This document shows positions 8,126 through 15,924 of a stretch of 26,253 bases of DNA, piece by piece. The position numbers and the translations under genes were made by a program. Location of the stretch: contig CALDHY010000104.1 in NCBI GenBank assembly GCA_937901445.1, forward strand, positions 1-26,253, in the 5' to 3' direction. The notes under the pieces are model-generated. The model was not told the origin of the DNA. It did no database searches and saw only the letters and a program-made list of their open reading frames with translations. The first letter of the stretch is position 1. Each line of letters begins with the position of its first letter. The stretch comes from an uncultured Selenomonadales bacterium (GTDB taxonomy: Bacteria > Bacillota > Negativicutes > Selenomonadales > Selenomonadaceae).

Positions 8126-8201
8126 TAGTGTTATAGTGTGATGGTGGAATAGTGCTATAGTCTTTACTATCCAACTATCACACTACCCCACTATCCCACT
8201 A
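8126..8201. repeat. Octamer inverted element, copy 1
   Basis: Five 8-base units beginning TAGT or TGGT (8126-8165) are followed without a break by five units beginning ACTA (8166-8201, the last cut short). The second half is roughly the inverse of the first, so the transcript could fold into a long imperfect hairpin with arms of about 35 bases. The last unit supplies the TAG stop of the secreted-protein gene (CTA at 8199-8201 on the + strand). The same architecture and size recur at 23594-23669. It may act as a terminator or mRNA-stability element, but it lacks a U-tract. Confidence 0.85.
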
Positions 8202-8717
8202 ATTTTCGGGTGTTTGCTGATTTAATTCAATCGCTGTAACTGTACCTTCATTTACAATAACAGAAAGAATATATTTTGTATCTTCGTCAACAGGTTCAGA
8301 CCAACTGTACTTTGTACCGCTCCATTTGTAGTAAAAATATTTTTCATTGGGGTTTATAGGTTTTTCCCGCGTTACAGTTTTATAATCTGCGCCGTAAATT
8401 TCAATAACTTTGCTGATAGGCATACCAACATAAACACCAGCCGGAGTTTTCCAGCCGTTATTGGCAGTTGTTACAATGTAGCGAATTTTTTTACCCAAAA
8501 ATCCAATTTCAACATCGTCGCCGTATTTTATCACGTCGGAAACAAGTTGCGCCCAGCCGCCCGGCTTGCTTGTAGGTTCGCCGTACATTCTGATAACTTC
8601 ACTGTAATTATTGTCTAAAGTCAAGCCGCCCAAACTGAAATCTGCGCGAGTCATTGCAAAACAAGTATTTAACAGAATCGACGCGGTTAAAATTGCCGCC
8701 GTAAAAAATTTTTTCAT
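8199..8717 (-). CDS. Small secreted or lipid-envelope protein, unknown function
   Basis: The 172-residue product has a clear signal peptide: MKK, a hydrophobic core FFTAAILTASILLNTCFA, and a likely cut after CFA near residue 21. Mature sequence has two similar halves, each with a motif like a G-x-x-xxx-V-I-x-x-Y-G helix: LDNNYSEVIRMYGEPT (near 35-50) and VGMPISKVIEIYGADY (near 97-112). Such repeats resemble the SmpA/OmlA or BamE-like bracket fold, but the match is too weak to name it. It ends with a stop codon supplied by the octamer element. The start follows GGAAGGAA. Neighbours give no functional hint. It is probably exported. Confidence 0.7.
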   Translation of the reverse strand: MKKFFTAAILTASILLNTCFAMTRADFSLGGLTLDNNYSEVIRMYGEPTSKPGGWAQLVSDVIKYGDDVEIGFLGKKIRYIVTTANNGWKTPAGVYVGMPISKVIEIYGADYKTVTREKPINPNEKYFYYKWSGTKYSWSEPVDEDTKYILSVIVNEGTVTAIELNQQTPEN

Positions 8718-8738
8718 AAAAATTCCTTCCCAAAATTT

Positions 8739-8777
8739 CTAATCCCTAATCCTTAACCCCTAATCCCTAGCCCCTAA
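8739..8777. repeat. Heptamer array (CTAATCC type), 5.5 units
   Basis: Five in-phase 7-base units (CTAATCC, CTAATCC, TTAACCC, CTAATCC, CTAGCCC) and a partial sixth. On the minus strand this is GGRTTAR-like with runs of 2-4 G, so the transcript of lpdD into the next gene would carry a G-rich, quadruplex-capable stretch. The lpdD stop (TAG, 8760-8762) lies inside the array, and the last six residues of LpdD (NLGARD) are encoded by it. Confidence 0.85.
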
Positions 8778-9119
8778 ATTGCAAGCGTCGATAACTTCCT
8801 GAATTTGTTCAGCTTTCAAATTATCGCAGTGAAAGCCGCCCGTGCAAACTGTAACCGCGTTGTATTTCCTGCAAAAACTTTCTGCCAAATACCGGCAAAT
8901 TTTTTCGTCCTTGTGTCCAACAACATTTAACACTGACGAAGTACAACTAATTTCTGTATCGTCGCGCAGGGAAGGGCGCGGAATTGCCAAAACCGCGCTG
9001 CCTATGTGCGGTTTATCGCCGCCTGTAACCAAAATTAAAATATCTTCGCCGACTGATTTTATTTCAATTTTCAATTCAGAAAATGAAAGTTGTTTTTTTA
9101 TAATTTGATTTTCTACCAT
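8760..9119 (-). CDS. LpdD-like partner of UbiD decarboxylase (prFMN chaperone type)
   Basis: The 119-residue protein resembles gallate decarboxylase subunit D (LpdD) of Lactobacillus. The shared signature is ILILVTGGDKPHIGSAVLA near 28-46, followed by STSSVLNVVGHKDE-like residues and a conserved CTGGFHCDNL near the C-terminus. LpdD-like proteins are small partners of UbiD-family decarboxylases and have been proposed to act as prenylated-FMN chaperones. It lies 30 bp after the UbiD-family gene, which supports this. It has no ribosome site of its own apart from TAAGGA in the heptamer array just before the ATG, and its stop also lies in a heptamer array. The last residues are therefore repeat-derived. 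Confidence 0.75.
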   Translation of the reverse strand: MVENQIIKKQLSFSELKIEIKSVGEDILILVTGGDKPHIGSAVLAIPRPSLRDDTEISCTSSVLNVVGHKDEKICRYLAESFCRKYNAVTVCTGGFHCDNLKAEQIQEVIDACNLGARD

Positions 9120-9125
9120 AAAAAA

Positions 9126-9160
9126 TCCTTAACCCTTAGCCCTTAATCCTTAGTCCTTAT
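9126..9160. repeat. Heptamer array (CCCTTAR type), 5 units
   Basis: Five in-phase 7-base units: TCCTTAA, CCCTTAG, CCCTTAA, TCCTTAG, TCCTTAT. It fills the space between the UbiD-family and LpdD-like genes. The UbiD-family stop (TAA at 9150-9152, minus strand) and its last codons come from the array, and the first unit read on the minus strand provides TAAGGA five bases before the lpdD ATG, serving as its ribosome site. Confidence 0.85.
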
Positions 9161-10622
9161 AATCAGGAACCCATTTGCGCGGGTCGACTTCCAAAAAGGG
9201 CGCGCGTTTAAATTTTTCTTTCATATCAAAGGGAACTGTACAATCAAAAATAGTTTTGCAAGAAATTCCAACATCACGAATTGACGGCGAATATTGCGGG
9301 TTAGAACTTGGATCCAGTGGATGACAGCGCACGCCGGGTATTGTAATAATATCCCTGTCGCCTTGAAAGCGGGTATTCATTGCCCAAAGTACGTCGTTTG
9401 TATCGAAAATGTCAACGTCATCATCAACCAAAATCACGTGCTTAAGTTCAGGAAAAGCCGAAAACGCCAATAACGCCGCCTGCCGTTGCTTGCCTTCGTC
9501 AATGTGATTTTTTTTGACGCATTGCAGAATTGCCATGTACTTGCCGCCGCCTGCGCGATGAGAATAAACATTTTTGACTTTGCCCGGCAGTGCTTTATCA
9601 AGCAAATTTAAAATTGAAGCCTCCGTTGGAATACCCGCCATATTGACGTGCTCCTCTGAAGGTCCAATACAGGTTTGCATAATTGGATTTTTTCTGTGAG
9701 TAACCGCCTTGACTTTCAATAACCAACATTCGTGCGAGGCGGGACCGTCATAGCCCGGAAATTCAGGCATTGCAAAGCCGGTGTGTGTATTTTGGTCTTC
9801 AATGACGTTGTTGCTTGCCGGTAAAATTTCGCCCTCAATGACGTATTCAGCATTTGCGATACAATTTTCTTTGATAGTCAAGCAACGCGCAAGTTCGACG
9901 GCTTTTTTTCTAAGTGCGCCGGCTATTGAAAGTTCATTGAAGCCGAGCGGCGTTGTTGGCGGCTCAAAACAACTTGTAACAGAAATTGCAGGGTCTACGC
10001 CTATTGATACTGAAATTGGCAACGGCTGATTTAATTCTGTTGCACGCTCCGCCATTGCGCCTATATGACGCGAGCCCGGCTGTAAAAATATTGACAGCTC
10101 GTCTTTTTTTTGTATGCACATTCTGTGAATTGTAACGTCTGAAAGTCCCGTGTCGGGGTGCGTTGCATAACACATTCCCAGCGTTATATAAGGTCCTGCA
10201 TCTTGCGGCGTATTTGTCGGCGCGGGCAAAAGTTTAAATAAATCAAAATCTGCGTCCGTTGCAAGGTGTACAATTTCTTGAACGGGAGTTTTGCCTTCGA
10301 CAACAACCGGCTGAATAGGATTATTGGCGCAGTCTTTGATTAAGTGTCCGAGTTCTTCTTTCTTGCAACCGAAAAGTTTTGCAACGCGTTCCCTGCTTGC
10401 CATTAAACCAATTACAACGCTTGCATTTGGAAAACCTTTGATATTGTGAAAAATCATTGCGGGACCGTCAATCGTAGTTGGACGCGCAACAGTGCCGCCC
10501 GCTCCAATGTAACGATAAACGCCCGAAAGTTCAGCCGCAGGATTTACCTCAACATCAGTTTCAATCAGCTGATTGGGAATTTTGCGCAGAAATTCAAGCG
10601 CGCTCCTTAAACTGTCTACCAT
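9150..10622 (-). CDS. UbiD-family decarboxylase (prenylated-FMN dependent)
   Basis: The 490-residue protein matches the UbiD family, which (de)carboxylates aromatic or unsaturated acids using prenylated FMN. Seen are NPIQPVVVEGKTPVQEIVH (near 102-120), the block PTNTPQDAGPYITLGM (near 135-150), TIHRM with the conserved Arg (near 165), VEIGVDP-like SIGVDPAI (near 205), the Glu-rich EYVIEGEILP (near 260) and EFPGYDGP (near 287), and VDDDVDIFDTNDVLWAM with GDRDI near the C-terminus. Length is typical. With the LpdD-like gene next door, it resembles the gallate/4-hydroxybenzoate decarboxylase (LpdC) type. No ubiX flavin prenyltransferase is in the window, so the cofactor must come from elsewhere. 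Substrate is unknown. Confidence 0.92.
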   Translation of the reverse strand: MVDSLRSALEFLRKIPNQLIETDVEVNPAAELSGVYRYIGAGGTVARPTTIDGPAMIFHNIKGFPNASVVIGLMASRERVAKLFGCKKEELGHLIKDCANNPIQPVVVEGKTPVQEIVHLATDADFDLFKLLPAPTNTPQDAGPYITLGMCYATHPDTGLSDVTIHRMCIQKKDELSIFLQPGSRHIGAMAERATELNQPLPISVSIGVDPAISVTSCFEPPTTPLGFNELSIAGALRKKAVELARCLTIKENCIANAEYVIEGEILPASNNVIEDQNTHTGFAMPEFPGYDGPASHECWLLKVKAVTHRKNPIMQTCIGPSEEHVNMAGIPTEASILNLLDKALPGKVKNVYSHRAGGGKYMAILQCVKKNHIDEGKQRQAALLAFSAFPELKHVILVDDDVDIFDTNDVLWAMNTRFQGDRDIITIPGVRCHPLDPSSNPQYSPSIRDVGISCKTIFDCTVPFDMKEKFKRAPFLEVDPRKWVPDYKD

Positions 10623-10634
10623 TTTAACACCGCC

Positions 10635-11906
10635 TTAAATTTTTTTCTGTTTGAAAAGCCAGTCGCGCAGGGCAGAAATATTGTAAGCGAAAGACCAAGT
10701 GTACATATGATTTCCGCCCGCAAAAACCGTGTAATTTATATTTGCGCGTTGACGCTCCAGATTTTTAACTTGCTTGTTAATTTCAGAAATTGGAGCTTTA
10801 CTGTCAAAAAAATTTTCATTGCGTGCAACTTTTGCGCCGAGTTTTTCCCAGCGTGCAACGGCGTCATTCATTGCCGGAAAAGCCTTTGTATCGCCTTCAC
10901 AAACTACAATCCACAAATTTTTATTTTTGAGAATTTCCATTTCGTCAACATTCCATTGACAGGCAACCAGCAACTGCGCGGCGAACAAGTCAGGGTATTT
11001 ATCGCTAATCGCAATGTTTGTCATACCGCCTTGAGATTGTCCCGTGCCGTAAATTCTATTTTCGTCAACGCTGTAATTTTTTATCACGTCAAAAAGCAAA
11101 TTGGTTATCAAAGTCAAGCCGTCAGTCCAAATATTTTCGTCCGTCGTCATCATTCCGAGCTTGTCAACCAAATCTGCCGTGTATTGCGGCGCAAGGATTA
11201 TACATTCTTTATCAAGAAAACTTGTTGCGCCGTTGCCTTGAAAGAGCGGCGTTGTAACTTCGTTGATATTTGCGCTTGCGTCAGCCACGAAAAACAGCAG
11301 CGGATATTTTTTATTGGGGTTATAATTTTTGGGCAAGTGCAAATTGTAAGGCATAGAATTACCGGTTTTGGGGTCGGTGTACGTGAACTGCTGAAACTTT
11401 TCAATTTCCGGCGCAGAAATTTTTGTAACGGCTTTTTCACTCGGCAAAAATTCCGTACCGTCAACTGCCGTAATTGTATTAATTTGTTTGACTGTAAAAT
11501 TTAAATCCGGCGGTTTTCTGTCTGAACGCATGGGCGCGTCTCCTGCGCGAGCAGTTTTATTTTTGGGGCGGTTAGGTTTTTGATTTAAATTGCCGCTGAA
11601 AGAAGTATTTTCATAGGCAAAATTTAAAGTTACAAAATTTTTCTTGACGTTTACGGATTCAATTTTTTTACCTTCAACTTGAAAATCAGCGGCAGAAATT
11701 TTTTTAGGATTTAAATTTTTGGGATATTCGAGAATTGCATAAGAAATTTTTTCGCCGTCGCCGTAAATTTTGGCAATTCCCGTAACACTCAAAATATCTT
11801 CAATTTCAAAAACTTCAGCAGAAACTTTTTTATCGTACACAAAATCGCCCGCCGCTGCAAAACTTGTACCAATCAGTACAGCCGCCGTTAATTTTTTCCA
11901 CTTCAA
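10635..11906 (-). CDS. Secreted alpha/beta-hydrolase (esterase/PHB-depolymerase-like)
   Basis: The 423-residue protein has an N-terminal signal peptide (KWKKLTAAVLIGTSFAAAG), an N-terminal beta-rich domain (about 30-150) like the Ig-like domain of EstA-type esterases, and a C-terminal alpha/beta-hydrolase domain. The nucleophile motif is GQSQG in GTGQSQGGM near 290, a likely acid is the Asp in CEGDTKAFP, and the His is in GGNHMYTW near 400. It probably cleaves esters outside the cytoplasm. The start is TTG at 11906, eight bases after GGAG; an ATG seen nearby is out of frame. It precedes the UbiD-family gene by 12 bp, so an aromatic ester could be the joint substrate, but this is inference. 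Confidence 0.8.
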   Translation of the reverse strand: MKWKKLTAAVLIGTSFAAAGDFVYDKKVSAEVFEIEDILSVTGIAKIYGDGEKISYAILEYPKNLNPKKISAADFQVEGKKIESVNVKKNFVTLNFAYENTSFSGNLNQKPNRPKNKTARAGDAPMRSDRKPPDLNFTVKQINTITAVDGTEFLPSEKAVTKISAPEIEKFQQFTYTDPKTGNSMPYNLHLPKNYNPNKKYPLLFFVADASANINEVTTPLFQGNGATSFLDKECIILAPQYTADLVDKLGMMTTDENIWTDGLTLITNLLFDVIKNYSVDENRIYGTGQSQGGMTNIAISDKYPDLFAAQLLVACQWNVDEMEILKNKNLWIVVCEGDTKAFPAMNDAVARWEKLGAKVARNENFFDSKAPISEINKQVKNLERQRANINYTVFAGGNHMYTWSFAYNISALRDWLFKQKKI

Positions 11907-11972
11907 CTAATCATCTCCAAAAAAATCAGTGATATTGTCAGTAAGTCCGCTTGAGTTATCCTGCCTTGCAAT

Positions 11973-12653
11973 CTAAGACGCGGGCACCATTGAACGAATC
12001 CAAGCGGCGAAACTGTCAGGGTTGCGCGTTTGAATCAAAACAATTCCCGGACCTCTGAAACGGCAAACTAAGCCTTCACCGGAAGTTATACTTGAAATCC
12101 AGCCGCTTGACGCCTTTTCAATGTGATAATCTGTATAATCAGTCCACGCCACAAGGTGCCCGTTATCGACAATATATTCTTCGCCCGCCTCAAGATTTAT
12201 TGGATGAATGACGCCGTAACTTGAAATAAACACAATCCCTTTGCCTGTTACATTCAATACAAAAAATCCTTCGCCGCTCAAAAAACCTTGCGCCAAATTT
12301 TGAGTTTTGGTTGTAACTTGCACGCCTTCAGTACTTGCCAAATAGCCGTCCTTTTGCACGGTTAAGCCGTACGATCCATCAAGTTCAACGTCCAAAATTC
12401 CGCCCGGCAGTTGGTGTCCGATTATGACTTCACCCGCGCCGCGTTTTGCAGTTAATTCTTGAAAAAACATACTTTCGCCGGATAAAAATTTTCTTGCAAG
12501 CCCGCTTAAAATTCCGCCTTCCATTTTGCCTTCAACGTCAACGGTTGCCGTCATTGCAATCATTGCATCAGATTCGGCTTTAATTTTTTCGCCGCGCTGT
12601 AATTGAAATTTAACAACGGGAAAAGCTTCAGGATACAAAATTTCATATTTCAT
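11973..12653 (-). CDS. AIM24-family protein (TIGR00266)
   Basis: The 226-residue protein is of the AIM24/TIGR00266 family, a beta-sandwich (trp RNA-binding attenuator-like) fold of unknown biochemical role. Typical features are FQLQRGEKIKAESDAMIAM near 16-34, GGILSGLARKFLSGESMFFQ near 46-66, and GEGLVCRFRGPGIVLIQTRN near the C-terminus. Length is normal. The ATG at 12653 follows a GGAGG site. The space back to prfC is filled entirely by the 19-unit heptamer array, so it probably is co-transcribed with prfC through that array. Confidence 0.88.
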   Translation of the reverse strand: MKYEILYPEAFPVVKFQLQRGEKIKAESDAMIAMTATVDVEGKMEGGILSGLARKFLSGESMFFQELTAKRGAGEVIIGHQLPGGILDVELDGSYGLTVQKDGYLASTEGVQVTTKTQNLAQGFLSGEGFFVLNVTGKGIVFISSYGVIHPINLEAGEEYIVDNGHLVAWTDYTDYHIEKASSGWISSITSGEGLVCRFRGPGIVLIQTRNPDSFAAWIRSMVPAS

Positions 12654-12673
12654 AATTAAACCTCCAATTTTAA

Positions 12674-12810
12674 GGGTTAAGGATTAAGGGTTAAGGATTA
12701 GGGGTTAAGGGTTAAGGATTAGGGGTTAAGGATTAGGGATTAGGGGTTAAGGATTAGGGATTAGGGGTTAAGGATTAAGGATTAAGGATTAGGGATTAGG
12801 GATTAGGGAT
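12674..12810. repeat. Telomere-like heptamer array, 19 units
   Basis: Nineteen perfectly in-phase 7-base units plus GGAT, all fitting GGRTTAR. Only three of the four possible variants occur: GGGTTAA (7 copies), GGATTAA (3) and GGATTAG (9). The order shows a 21-base higher-order period in units 8-13. The array fills the space from just after the AIM24 ribosome site to the prfC stop. The + strand is G-rich and is the template for the minus-strand genes, so a quadruplex in the template is possible. See the shorter arrays at 8739 and 9126 in opposite orientation. Confidence 0.95.
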
Positions 12811-12816
12811 TTTTTA

Positions 12817-14418
12817 TTAGGCTTCAAAAGGTGTTGCACTCATAGAAAGTTTTGGGTTATTTTCTTTAATCCAGCCCAAAGCCCATTCATTTTCGACAAG
12901 CAACACGGGATTTTCTGTTCTGTCAGTAACGAACATTCCCCTGTTTGCGCCGCGCAGCGTTGCAGGTGTAACTTTTTCGCCGCCTTCAAATTTTAACCAG
13001 CGTGCAACTTCAAACGGCAACATTGTAAGCAAAACGTCGACGCCGTATTCAGCTTTTAATCTGTACTGCAAAACTTCAAATTGCAAAGTTCCGACTGTGC
13101 CGACAACGTATGAATCATTTCCCATACCGACGGGATAAAAAAGTTGAATTGCGCCTTCTTGCGTCAACTGTTCAATTCCCTTTGCAAATTGTTTACGCTT
13201 CATTGTATCTTTGGCTTGAACGCGGGCGAATTTTTCCGGCGGGAAAGTTGGAAATTCTTCAAACTTAAATTTGTGCGCGGCGTCAGTTATCGTATCGCCA
13301 ATTCCAAAAATCCCCGGGTCAAACAGCCCTACAATATCGCCGGGAAAAGCTTCTTCGATAATTTGCCGCTCCTGCGCGAGGAACTGTTGAGGTTGTGCAA
13401 GCTTGATAATTTTATTTGAAGGCGCGTGCCAAACTTGCATATTTCTTTCAAACTTGCCTGAACAGATTCTGATAAAAGCCAGCCTGTCACGGTGCGCGGG
13501 ATTCATATTCGCCTGAATTTTGAAAACAAACGCAGAAAAATTTTCGTCATTCGGTTCAATAATTCCGGCGTCAGAAAGGCGCGGCGCGGGCGGCGGTGCA
13601 AGTCTCAAATATTCTTCCAAAAAATTTTGTACGCCAAAATTTGTCATTGCCGAGCCAAAAAATGTTGGTGTTAAATCGCCCGCGTCAATTTTAGCCTTGT
13701 CGAATTTTTCGCCCGCCTCGTCAAGTAACATTAAATCATCTTGCAGGGCGTCAAAAGTTTCTTGCCCAATTCGTTCAATAAAATTTTTATCGTCGGGAGC
13801 AAAAATTTCTGAAATTCTTTCGCTTTGCCCGTGCGTTGTATCTTCAGCAAAAAGTTCGGCGCGGTTTTTCTGCCTGTCGTAAACGCCCAAATATTTGCCG
13901 TCAACGCCAATAGGAAAATTCATTGGATAGGCGCGTATTCCCAAAACATTTTCCACTTCGTCAAGTAAATCAAGCGGAACTTTGCCGTACCTGTCAAGCT
14001 TATTTATAAAAGTAAAAATTGGTATTCGACGTTCACGGCAAACTTTGAAAAGTTTTTTGGTTTGTGCCTCAACGCCCTTTGCCGCGTCAAGTACCATTAC
14101 CGCGCTGTCAACCGCCATTAAAGTTCTGTATGTATCTTCAGAAAAATCTTGGTGTCCCGGCGTATCCAAAATATTTATTCTGCAGCCGCCGTAGTCAAAT
14201 TGCAGTACCGAACTTGTAACCGAAATACCGCGCTGTTTTTCAATTTCCATCCAATCGCTTACAGCGTGGCGTTGAGTTTTTCTGGATTTAATGGAGCCCG
14301 CCAAATGAATTGCGCCGCCGTAAAGTAAGAGTTTTTCTGTCAAAGTAGTTTTGCCGGCGTCCGGATGTGAAATTATTGCGAACGTCCGGCGTTTTGATAT
14401 TTCTTCGGTTAATGTCAT
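12817..14418 (-). CDS. prfC: Peptide chain release factor 3
   Basis: The 533-residue translational GTPase removes class I release factors from the ribosome after termination. The P-loop ISHPDAGKTTLTEK is at 16-29, the switch regions RGISVTSSVLQF and DTPGHQDFSEDTYR follow, and NKLDR is near 140. The prfC-specific N-terminal and C-terminal blocks (SKRRTFAIISHPDAG; GMGNDSYVVGTVG) are present. Length is standard. The ATG at 14418 lies behind a minus-strand promoter at 14457-14485. The stop lies 6 bp from the heptamer array. It is divergent from the MATE gene at 14498. Confidence 0.97.
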   Translation of the reverse strand: MTLTEEISKRRTFAIISHPDAGKTTLTEKLLLYGGAIHLAGSIKSRKTQRHAVSDWMEIEKQRGISVTSSVLQFDYGGCRINILDTPGHQDFSEDTYRTLMAVDSAVMVLDAAKGVEAQTKKLFKVCRERRIPIFTFINKLDRYGKVPLDLLDEVENVLGIRAYPMNFPIGVDGKYLGVYDRQKNRAELFAEDTTHGQSERISEIFAPDDKNFIERIGQETFDALQDDLMLLDEAGEKFDKAKIDAGDLTPTFFGSAMTNFGVQNFLEEYLRLAPPPAPRLSDAGIIEPNDENFSAFVFKIQANMNPAHRDRLAFIRICSGKFERNMQVWHAPSNKIIKLAQPQQFLAQERQIIEEAFPGDIVGLFDPGIFGIGDTITDAAHKFKFEEFPTFPPEKFARVQAKDTMKRKQFAKGIEQLTQEGAIQLFYPVGMGNDSYVVGTVGTLQFEVLQYRLKAEYGVDVLLTMLPFEVARWLKFEGGEKVTPATLRGANRGMFVTDRTENPVLLVENEWALGWIKENNPKLSMSATPFEA

Positions 14419-14456
14419 TTACAACACCTCGCGCAGGTTTTAAAATATTTCAGTTA

Positions 14457-14485
14457 ATGATAACAGCAAAAAAATTTTATTACAA
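14457..14485 (-). promoter_or_regulatory. sigma70-type promoter for prfC
   Basis: On the minus strand TTGTAA (14480-14485) and TATCAT (14457-14462) are 17 bases apart, about 40 bases before the prfC ATG. It overlaps the ribosome-site region of the divergent MATE gene. Confidence 0.5.
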
Positions 14486-14497
14486 GGATTTTTTAAA

Positions 14498-15850
14498 ATG
14501 GCAGAATCAAAAAAACTTTCGACGGATTTTACTGAAGGCAACGTGCCGCGCCAATTAATAAAATTTGCGTTGCCGCTGTACCTGTCAAACATTTTACAAA
14601 TTGTCTACAACGTGGTTGATATGGTAATTGTCGGGCAAGTTTTGGGCAGCGTGGGACTTTCGGCGGTTGCTATTGGCGGCGACGTTACAATATTTCTAAC
14701 GTTTTTTTCAATGGGATTTTCCGGCGCGGGGCAAGTTATCATTGCGCAACTTTTGGGGGCGAAAAAATCTCAAGCACTCGGCAGATTTATCGGTAATATG
14801 TCAATTTTTTTACTTGCGGGCGCGGTAATTTTGGCGGCAATATTTTTAAATCTGCGCGAAGAAGTTTTGGAAATTATGAATACGCCGCCTGAATCTTTTG
14901 ACGAGGCGTTATCCTATGCAACAGTTACAATCAGCGGGATAATTTTTATTTACGGCTACAATACCGTTAGTGCGATTTTGCGCGGCTTAGGCGATTCAAA
15001 ACACCCGTTCATATTTATCAGCATTGCGGCGGCGTTGAATGTTTTGCTGGACGTGGCGTTTGTAATTTTTCTGGAAATGGGAGCGAAAGGCGCGGCTCTT
15101 GCAACGATTATCAGTCAAGGTACAAGCTTTATCAGTTGTGTAATTTTTTTGTACAAACGTCGCGCAGATTTAGGATTTGAAATTTCGGCGAAAGATTTTT
15201 ACACGCCTGACAGGGAACTTTTGACAAGATTTATAAAACTCGGCTTGCCAATGGCGATTAAAAGCGCGTCGATTCACATTTCAAAAATTTTTGTAAGTTC
15301 GTGGATAAATTCATTTGGCGTTTCAGTTTCAGCATTTGCGGGCGTTGCAAATAAAATTAACAGCGTGGCAATGTTAATGGCAAACGCGCTGACAATGGCG
15401 GGCTCGTCAATGGTCGGGCAAAATATCGGCGCAAAAAAATATGAGCGCGTCACAAAAATTTTGCAGGTAATGTTTTCAATCACGTTGACAATTTCAAGTT
15501 TAATGTCAATTACAATTTTTATTTTTCCGGCTGAAATTTTCGGCGTGTTCACGGATGATAAAAAAGTTATCGCCGTCGGAATGGAATATTTGCCAATAGC
15601 GGTTTTAATGTTTTTCGGCAGTGCGTGTCGTTCGCCAATGGGAGCGTTAATAAACGGCAGCGGCAACACGGCGGCGAATTTTTTAACCGCGCTTTTTGAC
15701 GGGATAATTTTGAGAATCGGTCTTTCAATATTTTTTGGTTTAACTTTAGAAATGGGTTATTTAGGATTTTGGCTCGGCGATGCGCTGGCAGGATTTACGC
15801 CGCTGGTAATTGGAGCGGTACTTTATTTTTCCGGCAGATGGAAAATTTAA
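14498..15850 (+). CDS. MATE-family efflux transporter
   Basis: The 450-residue membrane protein has about 12 hydrophobic segments and opens with the MATE signature DFTEGNVPRQLIKFALPLYL, followed by YNVVDMVIVGQVLG. Conserved parts of the second half are LGLPMAIKSASIHISK and GQNIGAKKYERV. It exports unknown organic cations or drugs. The ATG at 14498 follows AAGGA nine bases upstream. It stands alone between the divergent prfC and a separate promoter for rsmE. It is a different subgroup from the MATE gene at 5788 by its N-terminal sequence. Confidence 0.93.
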   Translation: MAESKKLSTDFTEGNVPRQLIKFALPLYLSNILQIVYNVVDMVIVGQVLGSVGLSAVAIGGDVTIFLTFFSMGFSGAGQVIIAQLLGAKKSQALGRFIGNMSIFLLAGAVILAAIFLNLREEVLEIMNTPPESFDEALSYATVTISGIIFIYGYNTVSAILRGLGDSKHPFIFISIAAALNVLLDVAFVIFLEMGAKGAALATIISQGTSFISCVIFLYKRRADLGFEISAKDFYTPDRELLTRFIKLGLPMAIKSASIHISKIFVSSWINSFGVSVSAFAGVANKINSVAMLMANALTMAGSSMVGQNIGAKKYERVTKILQVMFSITLTISSLMSITIFIFPAEIFGVFTDDKKVIAVGMEYLPIAVLMFFGSACRSPMGALINGSGNTAANFLTALFDGIILRIGLSIFFGLTLEMGYLGFWLGDALAGFTPLVIGAVLYFSGRWKI

Positions 15851-15855
15851 AAACG

Positions 15856-15884
15856 TTTACAAAACTGCAGGATTCGTTTACAAT
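15856..15884 (+). promoter_or_regulatory. sigma70-type promoter for rsmE operon
   Basis: TTTACA (15856-15861) and TACAAT (15879-15884) are 17 bases apart, each 5 of 6 to consensus. The rsmE ATG is 41 bases downstream with an AAAGGCGG ribosome site between. Confidence 0.6.
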
Positions 15885-15924
15885 TCGTCGAAAAAATTTA
15901 AAAACTGCGAAAGGCGGTTAAACT

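Noticed and set aside
10707..11504. 265-codon + strand open frame opposite the esterase
   Set aside because: Antisense shadow of a well-supported gene with signal peptide and GxSxG; the peptide shows no domain.
12674..12810. CRISPR array
   Set aside because: The 7-base units are contiguous with no spacers and no cas genes are near.
14419..14497. Guanidine-type riboswitch before the MATE gene
   Set aside because: The 79-bp gap shows no paired stems beyond chance and holds only promoter and ribosome-site signals.
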